From Lysinibacillus sp. SGAir0095 (GTDB taxonomy: Bacteria; Bacillota; Bacilli; Bacillales_A; Planococcaceae), in contig NZ_CP028083.1 of the NCBI RefSeq assembly GCF_005491425.1, forward strand, positions 2,008,001 through 2,072,000: a stretch of 64,000 bases of DNA, written 5' to 3'. Every line of letters starts with the position of its first letter. The first letter of the stretch is position 1. A program made the translations under genes and the position numbers. The notes under the pieces are model-generated. The model had not been told where the DNA came from. It saw only the letters and a list, made by a program, of their open reading frames with translations, and made no database searches. Shown here piece after piece: positions 9,112 to 18,070 of this stretch.

Positions 9112-9145
9112 ATCGGGCGTGTTTCTTTTTAGAAATGCGTCTTTA
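9112..9145. repeat. dispersed hairpin repeat, divergent copy
   Basis: Begins atcgggcgtgtttct and folds as gcgtgtttct / agaaatgcgt followed by CTTTA. It shares the atcgggcg box with the copies at 54544 and 55184, but the tail half is not recognisable. Confidence 0.45.
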
Positions 9146-9354
9146 TACGTTTAAGGAGTTTTTTTGAAATACCTATAAAATTGACTTAAGGAGGTTTGTC
9201 TATCCACTCCAGCACAACGTCCGCGACATTTTGCTTGGCTTTGGAAAAATGAGGATTAACCTGCGCTATTTCGGGAAAAATTAATATGAACACAAAATAA
9301 ATAGATGCTTAATGCCTGGCAGGTTGTAAAGATCTATCAAGGAGGTTCATAGAC

Positions 9355-10971
9355 ATGAAAAAAACAGAGCGTACGGTTGCAGAATTGATACTGGATCAAT
9401 TATCTTTGTTCGGCGTACAACGGATATATGGGGTAGTGGGTGATGCTACCATTGGGCTGATCGATGCATTGGCTAAGCAGGATAAAATTAAATATATTGC
9501 GGTCAAGCATGAATCGACAGCTGCTTTTATGGCATCTGCAGAAGCAAAACTAACTGGTGGACTAGGAGTATGCACCGCGACGATGGGACCTGGTGCAACT
9601 AATTTACTAAACGGGCTAGGTGATGCATATGCAGACAGAGCGCCTGTACTTGCAATAACTGGACAGGCACCTACTAATAAAATTGGCATGGAATACCAGC
9701 AGTATATTGACCAGCAGGAGCTTATGAAGCCTTTTGCTACTTATTCTGCTAATCTGGCAAGTCCGGAGGCGGTGATTGAAGTTCTTCAAAAAGCAGCAAG
9801 AACATCACTCGGACAGCGAGCTGTCACACATTTGTCCGTTCCAAAGGACATTTTCATGATGCCTGCTTCAGCTGAACCCCGTCCATTGCCGAATGTGATA
9901 GAGGGTTCTTCCATTTTCACGAAAGAAAGCTTGCAGCAAGCAATAGAAATCATGAAAACAGCGGAGCGGCCAATGATACTTGCTGGCTCGGGAGCTGCTC
10001 AAGCATCAGAAGATCTGGAAAAGCTAGCAGAATTGTGGGGGGCTGGCATTCTTGTAAGCCTGGGAGGAAAAGGATTATTGAACGAATCTTCGCAATATAA
10101 TTTGCAAGGGATTGGGGAAGGCGGTAATCCTTATGCCTCTGAATTATTTAAAGAGGCAGACGTGGTAATTCTTGCCGGCACAACTTGGTGGCCAGAGGGG
10201 TATGTGCCAACAGAAGCGCGGGTTATCCAAATTGACCGCCAATTCGATAAATTCGTAAAGGATATTCCAACAGATCTTGGAATCACTGGCAAAACAGAAG
10301 AAGTCCTACCATTCTTAACGGAGAGCCTACAAGGATTCTCCCGCTCGGAAGATTGGGTTGCACGTTGCCTAGACATAAAAGAAAAATGGGCATTGCAAAA
10401 TGAGAAAGAAGGCAGTACTGAAGGTTTTCCAGTTCATCCGGCACGAATTATCCGTGCCCTTGACCGAACAGTTGCACCGGACGCGATTCTGGCACTTGAT
10501 ACAGGGGATAATACAGTATGGACGAATCGCATCTTCAAGCAAAAAGAACAATCTGTTTTATTCTCCGGCTACTGGCGAACGATGGGCTTTGGTCTTCCAG
10601 CCGCAATGGTAGCCAAGCTTGTTAAACCTGAAAAACAAGTAGTGGCGATAGTGGGCGACGGTGGACTTCAAATGGTGCTGGCTGATTTATTGACAGCTAC
10701 CCGCTATAAACTCAATATTACAGTCGTTGTACTAAATAATGAGTCCCTGCAAATGGAGAGAGACAAAATCCAGGCTGAAAACAAGAAAGAATTAGGTGTC
10801 GATTTAACCAACCCTGATTTTGTAAAATTGGCTCAAAGCTGTGGATGGAGAGGACTACGCCCCGGCTCGGATACCGAGCTGGAATCGGTGCTGGAAGAAG
10901 CACTCAATACGAATGCGCCAACGTTAGTGGACATCAGTACTGCCCAGGTGTTTTTCCCGGAAACAGAATAA
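9355..10971 (+). CDS. ThDP-dependent pyruvate oxidase-like enzyme (YdaP-type)
   Basis: A 538-residue protein with the three-domain layout of the acetolactate synthase/pyruvate oxidase family. The N-terminal pyrimidine-binding domain has the catalytic Glu in VKHESTAA (about residue 52). The middle domain follows, and the C-terminal domain carries the ThDP/Mg signature GDGGLQMVLADLLTATRY with NN 25 residues later. It is closest in feel to the YdaP/PoxB pyruvate oxidases, which decarboxylate pyruvate to acetate or acetyl phosphate with FAD. No partner regulatory subunit (IlvN) is nearby, which speaks against acetolactate synthase. AAGGAGG precedes the ATG. The base composition is visibly more GC-rich than its neighbours, a possible sign of transfer. 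Confidence 0.85.
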   Translation: MKKTERTVAELILDQLSLFGVQRIYGVVGDATIGLIDALAKQDKIKYIAVKHESTAAFMASAEAKLTGGLGVCTATMGPGATNLLNGLGDAYADRAPVLAITGQAPTNKIGMEYQQYIDQQELMKPFATYSANLASPEAVIEVLQKAARTSLGQRAVTHLSVPKDIFMMPASAEPRPLPNVIEGSSIFTKESLQQAIEIMKTAERPMILAGSGAAQASEDLEKLAELWGAGILVSLGGKGLLNESSQYNLQGIGEGGNPYASELFKEADVVILAGTTWWPEGYVPTEARVIQIDRQFDKFVKDIPTDLGITGKTEEVLPFLTESLQGFSRSEDWVARCLDIKEKWALQNEKEGSTEGFPVHPARIIRALDRTVAPDAILALDTGDNTVWTNRIFKQKEQSVLFSGYWRTMGFGLPAAMVAKLVKPEKQVVAIVGDGGLQMVLADLLTATRYKLNITVVVLNNESLQMERDKIQAENKKELGVDLTNPDFVKLAQSCGWRGLRPGSDTELESVLEEALNTNAPTLVDISTAQVFFPETE

Positions 10972-10975
10972 GAAG

Positions 10976-11010
10976 AAGTGGTGATCGAATGGTCGGTCAC
11001 CACTTTTTTG
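10976..11010 (+). terminator. intrinsic terminator of the pyruvate oxidase-like gene
   Basis: Stem AAGTGGTGA / TCACCACTT with a 12-base loop followed by T-rich sequence, starting 5 bases after the stop codon. Confidence 0.8.
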
Positions 11011-11163
11011 AAGCTACATTACCAAAATTTACCGAAATATGACCGGCGGCTGACTGAAATAAATATTCACATTGAAAATCTCTTGAAAAACTTAAAATCT
11101 TAAATTTAATGGTATTACTCTATTCCTATCGGTCATTCTTTCATAAACAGGGGATGTATACAT

Positions 11164-11253
11164 ATGGTAAATGTTATTTCAACAATGTTTGTATTAACAT
11201 GCTCTGCAGTTACATCGTATTTCGTTCCTTTTCATCTAGATATGCTGTCTTAA
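11164..11253 (+). CDS. possible 29-residue small hydrophobic protein
   Basis: A short reading frame from ATG 11164 to TAA 11251-11253 encoding MVNVISTMFVLTCSAVTSYF... with one hydrophobic stretch. GGGGAT lies about 10 bases before the ATG, which is weak support. Its end overlaps the last bases of the convergent LysR gene. It could equally be the broken start of a lost gene or a chance frame. Nothing is known about function. Confidence 0.25.
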   Translation: MVNVISTMFVLTCSAVTSYFVPFHLDMLS

Positions 11254-12146
11254 CTTAAACAAAGATCCTGATGATCAACATGTTCGATAAATGATTTTAA
11301 AATTGCAGAATCGTTGTCTTTTCTCCAGGCCATGGAAGAAGTACAGGAAGCGTTGTTTTCAGTTAGTGTTAGATAGGTCACTTTATTATTGATGTAATTC
11401 ATGATGGATGCTGGCAATACGGCATTTCCTACTCCAGATGCCACTAACGAAACAATCGTTTGCAATTCATTCGCTTGTTGAGATTTAATGGGACTAAATC
11501 CAACTTCATAAAATAGGCTGATGATTGCGTCGTAATAACTGTGTCCTACATCGCGGTCAGTAAAAATAAATGGCTCGTTTTTGAAATTAAATAAACTAAC
11601 AGGTTCCTTTCGGTTGGCCATTGGATGGTTACTAGGTATCGCTATGATAAATGGTTCACTCCGCAACGTTTTTACCTTTAATGAATTCGATTCAATAGGA
11701 GATACTAACATACCAATATCGATCTCCTTGTTTTCTAGGGCTTCCACCTGTCTTGCGGAAGACATCTGCGTTAAAATGATATTGATTTTAGGGTTCGCTC
11801 GTTGATAGGTTTGAATTAGCTTAGGTAATAAATCATATGTAACCGAGCCTGTAAAACCAATGGATAGTTTGCCTGATTTTCCACTTTCAACCTGCCTCGT
11901 CTCTTCAAAAACTAATTCCAGCTTTTGGACAATATCTTTTGCCTTCTCTAAGAAGTATGATCCTGCTTCCGTTAATTCTACAACTCGTTTATTGCGATTG
12001 AATAAGGTTACATTCAATTCCTTTTCCAATATTTTAATTTGTTGGCTTAAAGGAGGTTGAGAGATTTTCAGTCGTTCTGCAGCTTTTGTAAAATTTAGTT
12101 CTTCTGCAACTGCTATAAAATATAGTATTCTACGTAATTCTATCAT
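11250..12146 (-). CDS. LysR-family transcriptional regulator
   Basis: A 298-residue regulator with an N-terminal winged helix-turn-helix (residues 1-60: ELRRILYFIAVAEELNF, SQPPLSQQIKILEKEL, LFNRNKR) and the usual two-lobe effector-binding domain. The ATG at 12146 is chosen because AGGAGG lies 6 bases upstream; a longer start at 12161 would overlap that site. The gene is divergent from a sodium/solute symporter and creatinase-like hydrolase operon across 137 bases, the classic LysR arrangement, so it probably controls uptake and breakdown of their substrate. The C-terminal 30 residues include CTSSMAWRKDND as in BenM/CatM-type members. The effector is unknown. Confidence 0.92.
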   Translation of the reverse strand: MIELRRILYFIAVAEELNFTKAAERLKISQPPLSQQIKILEKELNVTLFNRNKRVVELTEAGSYFLEKAKDIVQKLELVFEETRQVESGKSGKLSIGFTGSVTYDLLPKLIQTYQRANPKINIILTQMSSARQVEALENKEIDIGMLVSPIESNSLKVKTLRSEPFIIAIPSNHPMANRKEPVSLFNFKNEPFIFTDRDVGHSYYDAIISLFYEVGFSPIKSQQANELQTIVSLVASGVGNAVLPASIMNYINNKVTYLTLTENNASCTSSMAWRKDNDSAILKSFIEHVDHQDLCLS

Positions 12147-12223
12147 GGGAATCCTCCTCACTTATATGTAAAACGTCTTAATATTATTCAATATATATAT
12201 TATACAAATAATAAAAAGTACTG

Positions 12224-12270
12224 TAAATTTAATTTATGGACAATTTGAAATAATCTATAAATTAAATTTA
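12224..12270. promoter_or_regulatory. 14-bp perfect inverted repeat before the symporter gene
   Basis: TAAATTTAATTTAT at 12224-12237 is repeated exactly inverted at 12257-12270 (spacer 19). The right arm ends directly before the ribosome binding site GAGGGGG (12271-12277) of the symporter. It may be the operator for the divergent LysR regulator or an mRNA hairpin beside the ribosome binding site. Strong symmetry is seen; function is inferred. Confidence 0.6.
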
Positions 12271-12283
12271 GAGGGGGTTTAAC

Positions 12284-13756
12284 ATGAACACGATATTGTT
12301 GATTACAATAATTGGCTACATTTTGTTAATGATTGTAGCTGGAACATTTATAGGCAAGAGCAAAATAAAGAACACGGAAGATTATATGTTAGCTGGTCGT
12401 TCATTACCAAATATAGTGCTGGTGGGTACATTGTTAGCGACTTTTGTCGGCTCGGGAACGGTAATCGGCGGTGCGAGCTTCATTTATCAACAAGGACCAT
12501 TAGCCGGTATCATCTACTTTGCCGGTGTACCGATAGGAATAGTTATTTTGTATTTTATTGCGGGAAAAACTTGGTTGATTTCCAAATATACAATTCCACA
12601 AATCTTAGAAATAAAATATGGAAAACTGACTAGAACGATTTCCTCTATATTTATTATTCTCGCTTATATTGGAATTGCATCTTACCAATTCACAGGTGGC
12701 GGGTACATATTAAATTTAACAACAGGTATCTCTGTTGAAGCAGGAACGATTGTAACTGCATTCATTGTCATATTTCTTGCAACGATTGGCGGTATGTTCT
12801 CGGTTGCCTATACGGACTTTATCAGTTCTTTACTTATTCTAGTAGGGTTTATTCTAGGATTCTTCTACTTAGTTACGAATGTTGTAAGTTTTGACACAAT
12901 CATCACTTCTTTACCGGAATCACATTTTACTTGGACTGGCAACTTAACGATTCCACAAATAATCGGCTACTTTTTGCCATTATTCCTATTGGTTCTAGCA
13001 GATCAAAACATGTATCAACGATTAGCATCAGCAAAAGATGCAAGCACTGCAAGACGTTCAACAATCGGATTCTTTATTTCATCTATTGCAGTATTTGGAC
13101 TAGTAATCTTATTGACAATCGGTTCACTTGCGCTATTCAGTGACATCAAACCGGATACAGCCATACTGCAACTTGCTTATAATGGTGGATTGCCGATTGT
13201 TGTCGGTGCGCTAATTTTAACAGCGTCGGTTTCATTTCTAATTACAACAGGTAATTCCTTCTTATTATCAGCAGCAGGTAACATTACGTATGATATTGTC
13301 CAAAGAGTGAAGCCTGATATTTCAGATAAGAGTTTACTAAAAATCAATCGATATTCTGTATTCGCTCTTGGTGGTATTGCTTATATACTTGGAGCGTTCT
13401 TCCCAGATGTGCTATCGATCCAAATGTATTCTTATACAATGTATGGTGCAGCACTAACTCCTGCTATTCTAGCTAGTTTCCTTTGGAAGAGGGCAAATGG
13501 ACCAGGTGCTTTAGCATCGATTGTCATTGGCGGAGTAGCTACGCTCGTTTGGGAATTAGTTTTACAAAAACCATATGGATGGAATAGTGTTCTAATCGCA
13601 TTGCCATTGTCTATAATTGCACTGATTGTAGTGAGCTTACTAACTCCAAAATATACAGTACAAATTGAACAAGACCAATCCAGAAAAGACAAGGAGGAAA
13701 AAGAAAATGTCGAATTTAAGAGTGAATATGCTTCGGGAATTTATGAAGGAAAATAA
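12284..13756 (+). CDS. sodium:solute symporter (SSS family)
   Basis: A 490-residue membrane protein with about 13 hydrophobic segments and SSS-family landmarks: N-terminal NTEDYMLAGRSLPN, GSGTVIGGASF and the conserved middle FVGSGT/GGMFSVAYTDFIS region. These transporters import a small organic solute with Na+. GAGGGGG precedes the ATG. The last 50 bases overlap the start of the next gene, which has its own ribosome binding site inside this frame. The pairing with a creatinase-like M24 hydrolase suggests the substrate is a small amidino, amide or dipeptide-like compound. That is inference from context; the binding site gives no direct clue. Confidence 0.88.
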   Translation: MNTILLITIIGYILLMIVAGTFIGKSKIKNTEDYMLAGRSLPNIVLVGTLLATFVGSGTVIGGASFIYQQGPLAGIIYFAGVPIGIVILYFIAGKTWLISKYTIPQILEIKYGKLTRTISSIFIILAYIGIASYQFTGGGYILNLTTGISVEAGTIVTAFIVIFLATIGGMFSVAYTDFISSLLILVGFILGFFYLVTNVVSFDTIITSLPESHFTWTGNLTIPQIIGYFLPLFLLVLADQNMYQRLASAKDASTARRSTIGFFISSIAVFGLVILLTIGSLALFSDIKPDTAILQLAYNGGLPIVVGALILTASVSFLITTGNSFLLSAAGNITYDIVQRVKPDISDKSLLKINRYSVFALGGIAYILGAFFPDVLSIQMYSYTMYGAALTPAILASFLWKRANGPGALASIVIGGVATLVWELVLQKPYGWNSVLIALPLSIIALIVVSLLTPKYTVQIEQDQSRKDKEEKENVEFKSEYASGIYEGK

Positions 13757-14834
13757 TCTTCATGCAGCGGTGGTGATGAGCCCTGACTATCAATTCTATT
13801 TAACTGGTTTTCGTGCATTGATCTATTCAAGACCTATTATTCTCTTTATAACATCTGAACAATGTAGTCTAATTGTGCCAGGACTTGAAGAGGTTCATGC
13901 TAGAGAACATGCCGATGTGGATCGAATTCTTCCATATTACGAGCACCCTGAGAAAGCAAATATCGCGAAAACATATCTAGAAGTTCTGGAAAACGAGTTA
14001 AAAGCACAAGAGGGAAGTGCTGTCGGGGTTGATATGGATTATACTCCAGGGAAAATAATCAATGAGATTCTTAATGTTAAATCTACGGTCATCGATTTAA
14101 GTGTACAAATAGAAAAAATGAGATCCATCAAAGATGATGAAGAAATTTCAGCAATGATTGAGGCTGGAAAGCTAGTAAATTTAGGTGTAAGTGAAACACT
14201 TAAACATTGTAAGGTTGGTGCAACGGAATTAGAAATCGATGCCATAGGAAATCAAATTATCTATCGAACAGCTTCCGAGAATTATCCAAATGCTACGTTA
14301 GATTTACTCGTCATGACACCATCAGGGCCTGAACGGAGCATTTTACCGCATGTCTATTCCAATACACGGAAAATACAACAAGGAGATGTCATCATCCATA
14401 CAAGGCAAGTTTCGTTAAATGGATATCGTGCAGAACTCGAACGTACAGTGATTATGGGGGAGCCTACTAAACAGCAAGAGCATGCATTTTTAGCGATGCA
14501 AAAAGCTCAACAAGCTGCCTTGGATTTTATTAGACCTGGTGTGAAGGCATCCGAAGTTGATGCTGTGGCTAGGGGAATTCTGAGAGAGGAAGGCTATGCA
14601 GAATTTGCAATACATCGGACTGGCCATGCCATTGGTGTTTCCCTTCATGAACCACCATATCTTTCATACGATAATGACCTTGTTCTGGAGGAAGGTATGG
14701 CGTATACCATTGAACCAGGAATTTATATCCCGGGATTGGGTGGATTTAGACACTCTGACACCGTTATCTTAAAAGATGGTGGAAATCTACTAATTACTGA
14801 TTATCCTAGTAATCTAAAAGAGTTAATTTTTTAA
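13707..14834 (+). CDS. M24-family (creatinase-like) hydrolase lacking most metal ligands
   Basis: A 375-residue protein with an N-terminal creatinase domain (1-135) and a pita-bread M24 domain (140-375). AAGGAGG at 13691-13697 sets the ATG at 13707, so the gene overlaps the symporter by 50 bases. The five metal ligands of M24 aminopeptidases (Asp, Asp, His, Glu, Glu) align with Thr232, Glu243, His307, Glu336 and Ser350. Three are changed, and the pattern ELERT resembles the metal-free enzyme creatinase (ALERT). The His and middle Glu, which are also kept in creatinase, remain. It therefore probably hydrolyses a C-N bond without metals, not an Xaa-Pro peptide. Automated annotation would likely say Xaa-Pro peptidase. 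Substrate unknown. Confidence 0.8.
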   Translation: MSNLRVNMLREFMKENNLHAAVVMSPDYQFYLTGFRALIYSRPIILFITSEQCSLIVPGLEEVHAREHADVDRILPYYEHPEKANIAKTYLEVLENELKAQEGSAVGVDMDYTPGKIINEILNVKSTVIDLSVQIEKMRSIKDDEEISAMIEAGKLVNLGVSETLKHCKVGATELEIDAIGNQIIYRTASENYPNATLDLLVMTPSGPERSILPHVYSNTRKIQQGDVIIHTRQVSLNGYRAELERTVIMGEPTKQQEHAFLAMQKAQQAALDFIRPGVKASEVDAVARGILREEGYAEFAIHRTGHAIGVSLHEPPYLSYDNDLVLEEGMAYTIEPGIYIPGLGGFRHSDTVILKDGGNLLITDYPSNLKELIF

Positions 14835-14853
14835 TGCACATTAACTATCAATC

Positions 14854-14893
14854 GTGTAGACAGAGCATTTTGGCTTTGTCTACACTTTTTTTT
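14854..14893 (+). terminator. intrinsic terminator of the symporter/M24 operon
   Basis: Stem GTGTAGACAGAGC / GCTTTGTCTACAC (one internal mismatch) with a 6-base loop and a run of eight T. It lies 20 bases after the M24 stop codon. Confidence 0.85.
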
Positions 14894-14922
14894 GAGTAAA
14901 AGGCTCCGTTAGAAAAGCTCCA

Positions 14923-15777
14923 TTAGTCTTCTTCAACAGAAATCCTCTTCATCAATCGCATTAATTTCTTTTCTGTGTCCGTTTCTTCAACTGGTGTATA
15001 AATGCTGCACCGCAAATCCATATCACCTTGAACTTGAAGGGAAGTTAGATTAAACAGCATTTTGCCTGCTTTCGCATGTCTAAACTCAATGATCATTTCT
15101 GGCGCCTTGCTCACTTGACTTTCTTGCCATAAATCCTGAAATTCTACATGTGAATGACTAAGTTCATCGATAAATTGGTTGTACCATTCATCTCCTAAAT
15201 AGTGTCCATAATACGTACGGAAAATAGCAAGAAATCCTTTTGCAAAATACTCCCAATTAACGGCCAATGCCTTGAATTCTTTTCTAGTGAATAATAAACG
15301 AATTAAATTTCTTTCATCATTCGGTATTTGTTCAAAATCCAAAAATACATGAGCGGCAGCTTGATTCCATCCCACAATATGGCAATGTCGATCGGTAACG
15401 ATAGTTGGACAATATTTTAGTTCAGCTAGAATTCGCTTTAAAGAAGGATTAAGATCAGGCTGCTCTTTATTGGGACTTGTTATTTCCAATTTTGACTCTA
15501 GTGCCAGGTTATATAAGTAATCTGCTTCATCCTTATTTAATTGCAAAACTGTAGAAATACATTCAAGTACGATAGAGGATACTTTTATATCTCTCCCTTG
15601 TTCCAGCCACGTATACCAAGTGGTGCTTACTCCTGCCAATTGTGCAACCTCTTCTCTTCTTAACCCAGGAGTCCTTCTTCGATTTCCTGTAGGCAAGCCA
15701 ATGGACTCTGGCTTAATTTGAGCACGCTTCGCTTTTAAGAATGCAGCTAACGCTTCACGCCTCGTTTTATCATTCAT
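14923..15777 (-). CDS. helix-turn-helix regulator with MmyB-like ligand-binding domain
   Basis: A 284-residue protein. Residues 1-95 hold an XRE-type helix-turn-helix with the hallmark RRTPGLRREEVAQLAGVSTTWYTWLEQGRDI. Residues 105-270 match the MmyB-like PAS-type ligand domain (PTIVTDRHCHIVGWNQAA, FLDFE, RNLIRLLF). In related proteins this domain can bind fatty acids or other small molecules. AAGGAG precedes the ATG. It is divergent from a fabF paralogue at 15895 across about 117 bases, so control of that gene, possibly in response to a fatty acid, is plausible but not shown. Confidence 0.9.
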   Translation of the reverse strand: MNDKTRREALAAFLKAKRAQIKPESIGLPTGNRRRTPGLRREEVAQLAGVSTTWYTWLEQGRDIKVSSIVLECISTVLQLNKDEADYLYNLALESKLEITSPNKEQPDLNPSLKRILAELKYCPTIVTDRHCHIVGWNQAAAHVFLDFEQIPNDERNLIRLLFTRKEFKALAVNWEYFAKGFLAIFRTYYGHYLGDEWYNQFIDELSHSHVEFQDLWQESQVSKAPEMIIEFRHAKAGKMLFNLTSLQVQGDMDLRCSIYTPVEETDTEKKLMRLMKRISVEED

Positions 15778-15894
15778 GGTAAAAAACTCCTTATAGATTT
15801 AACCTAGTAGTAATTATACCAGGATAAACAGTCCCTTGTAATAGGATTTAAAGGCTGTAAAAATATAAGAAATGATTGATTTGGAGGGATAAAA

Positions 15895-17130
15895 GTGGAG
15901 AGAGTTGTAATTAGCGGCATGGGGGTAGTGACTCCTATTGGAAACACTATTCAGAAGTTTTGGGAAAATATGATAAAAGGAAAATCGGGGATATCTACAA
16001 TTGATACATTTGACGTGACAAATCATAAAACTAAATTTGCGGGGGTAGTTCGAGATTTCGATGCTGATGAGGTATTAGGAAAGAATGCAGCAAGACGTTT
16101 AGACCGATTTACTCAATTTGCTCTGGCTGCAGCCGAACAAGCTTGGGAAGATGCTAAGTTAGATCTCAATTCAATCGATGCAGAAAGATTGGGCGTATAC
16201 GTAGGTTCTGGAATAGGAGGGATTGAAACCTTAATTGAGAATATTGATGCACTTAGACAAAAAGGTCCAAGAAGAGTCAGTCCAACGCTAGTTCCTGCCA
16301 TGATGTCTAATGCTGCCGCGGCACAAATTAGTATCAGATGGAACGCGATGGGACCTTCTTTGTCTCCTGTTTCTGCTTGTGCAATAGGTAATACTGCTAT
16401 CGGGGAAGCCTTTCGACTAATTCGTTCCGGAGAAGTTGACGTTGTATTTGCGGGTGGTACAGAGGCAGCTATAACAGATTTATCCATTGCAAGCTTCAGT
16501 AATGCTACAGCATTATCTTCAAGAAATGAATATCCTACGAAAGCTAGCCGTCCATTTGATGAAAATCGAGATGGGTTTGTTATGTCAGAAGGTGCTGGAA
16601 TCCTAATTTTGGAATCCTTATCTCATTCTTTAAGAAGAGGGGCAAAGATATACGCCGAAGTCATTGGATATGGAGCAAGTTCAGACGCACACCATATAGT
16701 AGCCACACATCCAGAAGGCAAAGGTGCTTATCTTGCAATGAAATCAGCTTTAAAAAGTGCTAATATATCGCCTGAAGAAATTGATGTGATTAGTGCCCAT
16801 GCAACAAGTACAAAAGTAGGGGATATCTCTGAAACAATGGCTATTAAGCAGCTGTTTGGAAAAAAAGCTTTTGAGATTCCGGTCACTGCAAATAAATCGA
16901 TGATTGGTCATATGTTAGGGGCAGCCGGTGGAGTTGAAGCAATTGCATTGGCGATGAGCTTAAAGGAAGGAATCATTCCACCAACCATTAACTTGGAAAC
17001 TCCTGATCCATTATGTGATCTAGATTACGTTCCAACAGTTGCTCGTCAATTGAACATTAGCACGGGTTTATCGAACTCATTCGGTTTCGGAGGACACAAC
17101 GCAGCGATTGTTTTAAAGAAATACGAGTGA
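15895..17130 (+). CDS. fabF: beta-ketoacyl-ACP synthase II (FabF paralogue)
   Basis: A 411-residue condensing enzyme of fatty acid elongation, joining malonyl-ACP to acyl-ACP. The Cys-His-His triad is intact: Cys162 in VSACAIGN, His302 in SAHATSTKVGD and His339 in NKSMIGHMLGAAGG. The start is GTG at 15895, preceded by GGAGGG. The gene stands alone, without fabH, acpP or fabG, so it is probably an extra copy rather than the core synthase. It may feed a specialised lipid or be induced under stress. It is divergent from an MmyB-type regulator that may sense fatty acids. Confidence 0.9.
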   Translation: MERVVISGMGVVTPIGNTIQKFWENMIKGKSGISTIDTFDVTNHKTKFAGVVRDFDADEVLGKNAARRLDRFTQFALAAAEQAWEDAKLDLNSIDAERLGVYVGSGIGGIETLIENIDALRQKGPRRVSPTLVPAMMSNAAAAQISIRWNAMGPSLSPVSACAIGNTAIGEAFRLIRSGEVDVVFAGGTEAAITDLSIASFSNATALSSRNEYPTKASRPFDENRDGFVMSEGAGILILESLSHSLRRGAKIYAEVIGYGASSDAHHIVATHPEGKGAYLAMKSALKSANISPEEIDVISAHATSTKVGDISETMAIKQLFGKKAFEIPVTANKSMIGHMLGAAGGVEAIALAMSLKEGIIPPTINLETPDPLCDLDYVPTVARQLNISTGLSNSFGFGGHNAAIVLKKYE

Positions 17131-17332
17131 ATAAACTCGCCTTTTGTATCGATATTAGCCGCTTTAAAATGATCCGTTAGCTGAAGAAATATTTAGACAT
17201 CATCCTATACAAACCTTAACTGTGTATGTAGAAGAGAGGGGAAATGGTAGTTCATGAAGGGGAAATAAAGAAGCAAAAATATAGTAGTTGATTTGATTAT
17301 ATTTACAAAGAAATGGTTTGATGATTTTTAAA

Positions 17333-17375
17333 GGATTTCCAAAAAGCGCTTTTATGCGTACTTTTTTGGAAATCC
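17333..17375. terminator. bidirectional intrinsic terminator
   Basis: Perfect stem GGATTTCCAAAAA / TTTTTGGAAATCC with a 17-base loop and A/T runs inside both arms. It lies between fabF and the convergent peptidase remnant. Confidence 0.75.
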
Positions 17376-17390
17376 CTATAACTTTTTTGC

Positions 17391-17733
17391 TTATTTAAAC
17401 ACTGGAATAGGTGGCTCTACATTCACTGGAATACCACATTCATAAGTTTTATCTGCTTTTAAGCGATAAAATTCTGCTTTCGCACTTTCAATAATGGTCG
17501 AATCTAGTAGAGTATCTAATGCTGCACCTGCCATTGTTTTTGCGGCATAATGCATGCCTTTTAAACCTATAGATGAACCGAATACTGAGGTTGCTTGCCA
17601 TGTATGGAGTTGGTTAGCATGAGGAGCGCATGTCGTCATAACTTGACCAAGTGGTACAATCCACGATACATCACCTAAATCACTAGAACCTGGAGTAGTT
17701 TGTCGGAAAGTTAGTGGGATATGCGACGTAGAA
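17391..17733 (-). pseudogene. C-terminal remnant of an M20/AbgB-type amidohydrolase
   Basis: About 110 codons of C-terminal sequence: PGSSDLGDVSWIVP, TTCAPHANQLHTWQATS and GIPVNVEPPIPVF. This pattern is typical of the end of M20-family amidohydrolases of the AbgB (p-aminobenzoyl-glutamate hydrolase B) type, normally about 480 residues. The N-terminal metal-binding part is missing. Upstream of about 17733 the frame has no similarity and no start or ribosome binding site. It is a decayed gene, and its terminator is still in place. An in-frame ATG at 17639 has no ribosome binding site. Confidence 0.75.
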
Positions 17734-18040
17734 CTATAGAATCGTGTAGAATAAAATAAGGAAAAGTACTACCTTCATTTAGCTTGAAATGGCTTTTCTT
17801 ATATAGCATTAGTTTATGAAGTGCTCAGAAACTTTTGATAATGATTAGATTCTACTATTTATAAATTATATTAATATAATCAACCCTTTATAATTTCATC
17901 TCATTTTGTCAATTGAATATTCATAGTAAAACATAGATTTTCTGTATAGAAGATTTATGTTTTTTTGTTTTATTGATGAACTAATGATTCTACTCTTACT
18001 AGGAAGAATATCGTGATTTAGTAACTTAATAGAAAATAAT
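17734..18040. other. non-coding gap before the bioB promoter
   Basis: About 300 very AT-rich bases with no supported gene. This is probably where the 5' part of the peptidase gene was lost. Confidence 0.45.
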
Positions 18041-18069
18041 TTGACATAAAATGGTTTTACATTTATATT
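18041..18069 (+). promoter_or_regulatory. sigma-A-type promoter of bioB
   Basis: TTGACA at 18041-18046, a 17-base spacer and TATATT at 18064-18069. Near-consensus for the housekeeping sigma factor. It is followed at once by a BirA-like palindrome, and bioB starts 204 bases downstream. Confidence 0.7.
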
Positions 18070-18070
18070 T

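Noticed and set aside
9150-9350. Possible gene or riboswitch before the pyruvate oxidase-like gene
   Set aside because: Contains AGGAGG-like stretches (9189) but no frame of any length follows, and no conserved RNA blocks were recognised.
9355-10971. Acetolactate synthase large subunit (IlvB)
   Set aside because: No ilvN, ilvC or leu genes nearby and overall closer to the YdaP/PoxB type, although the ThDP fold is common to both.
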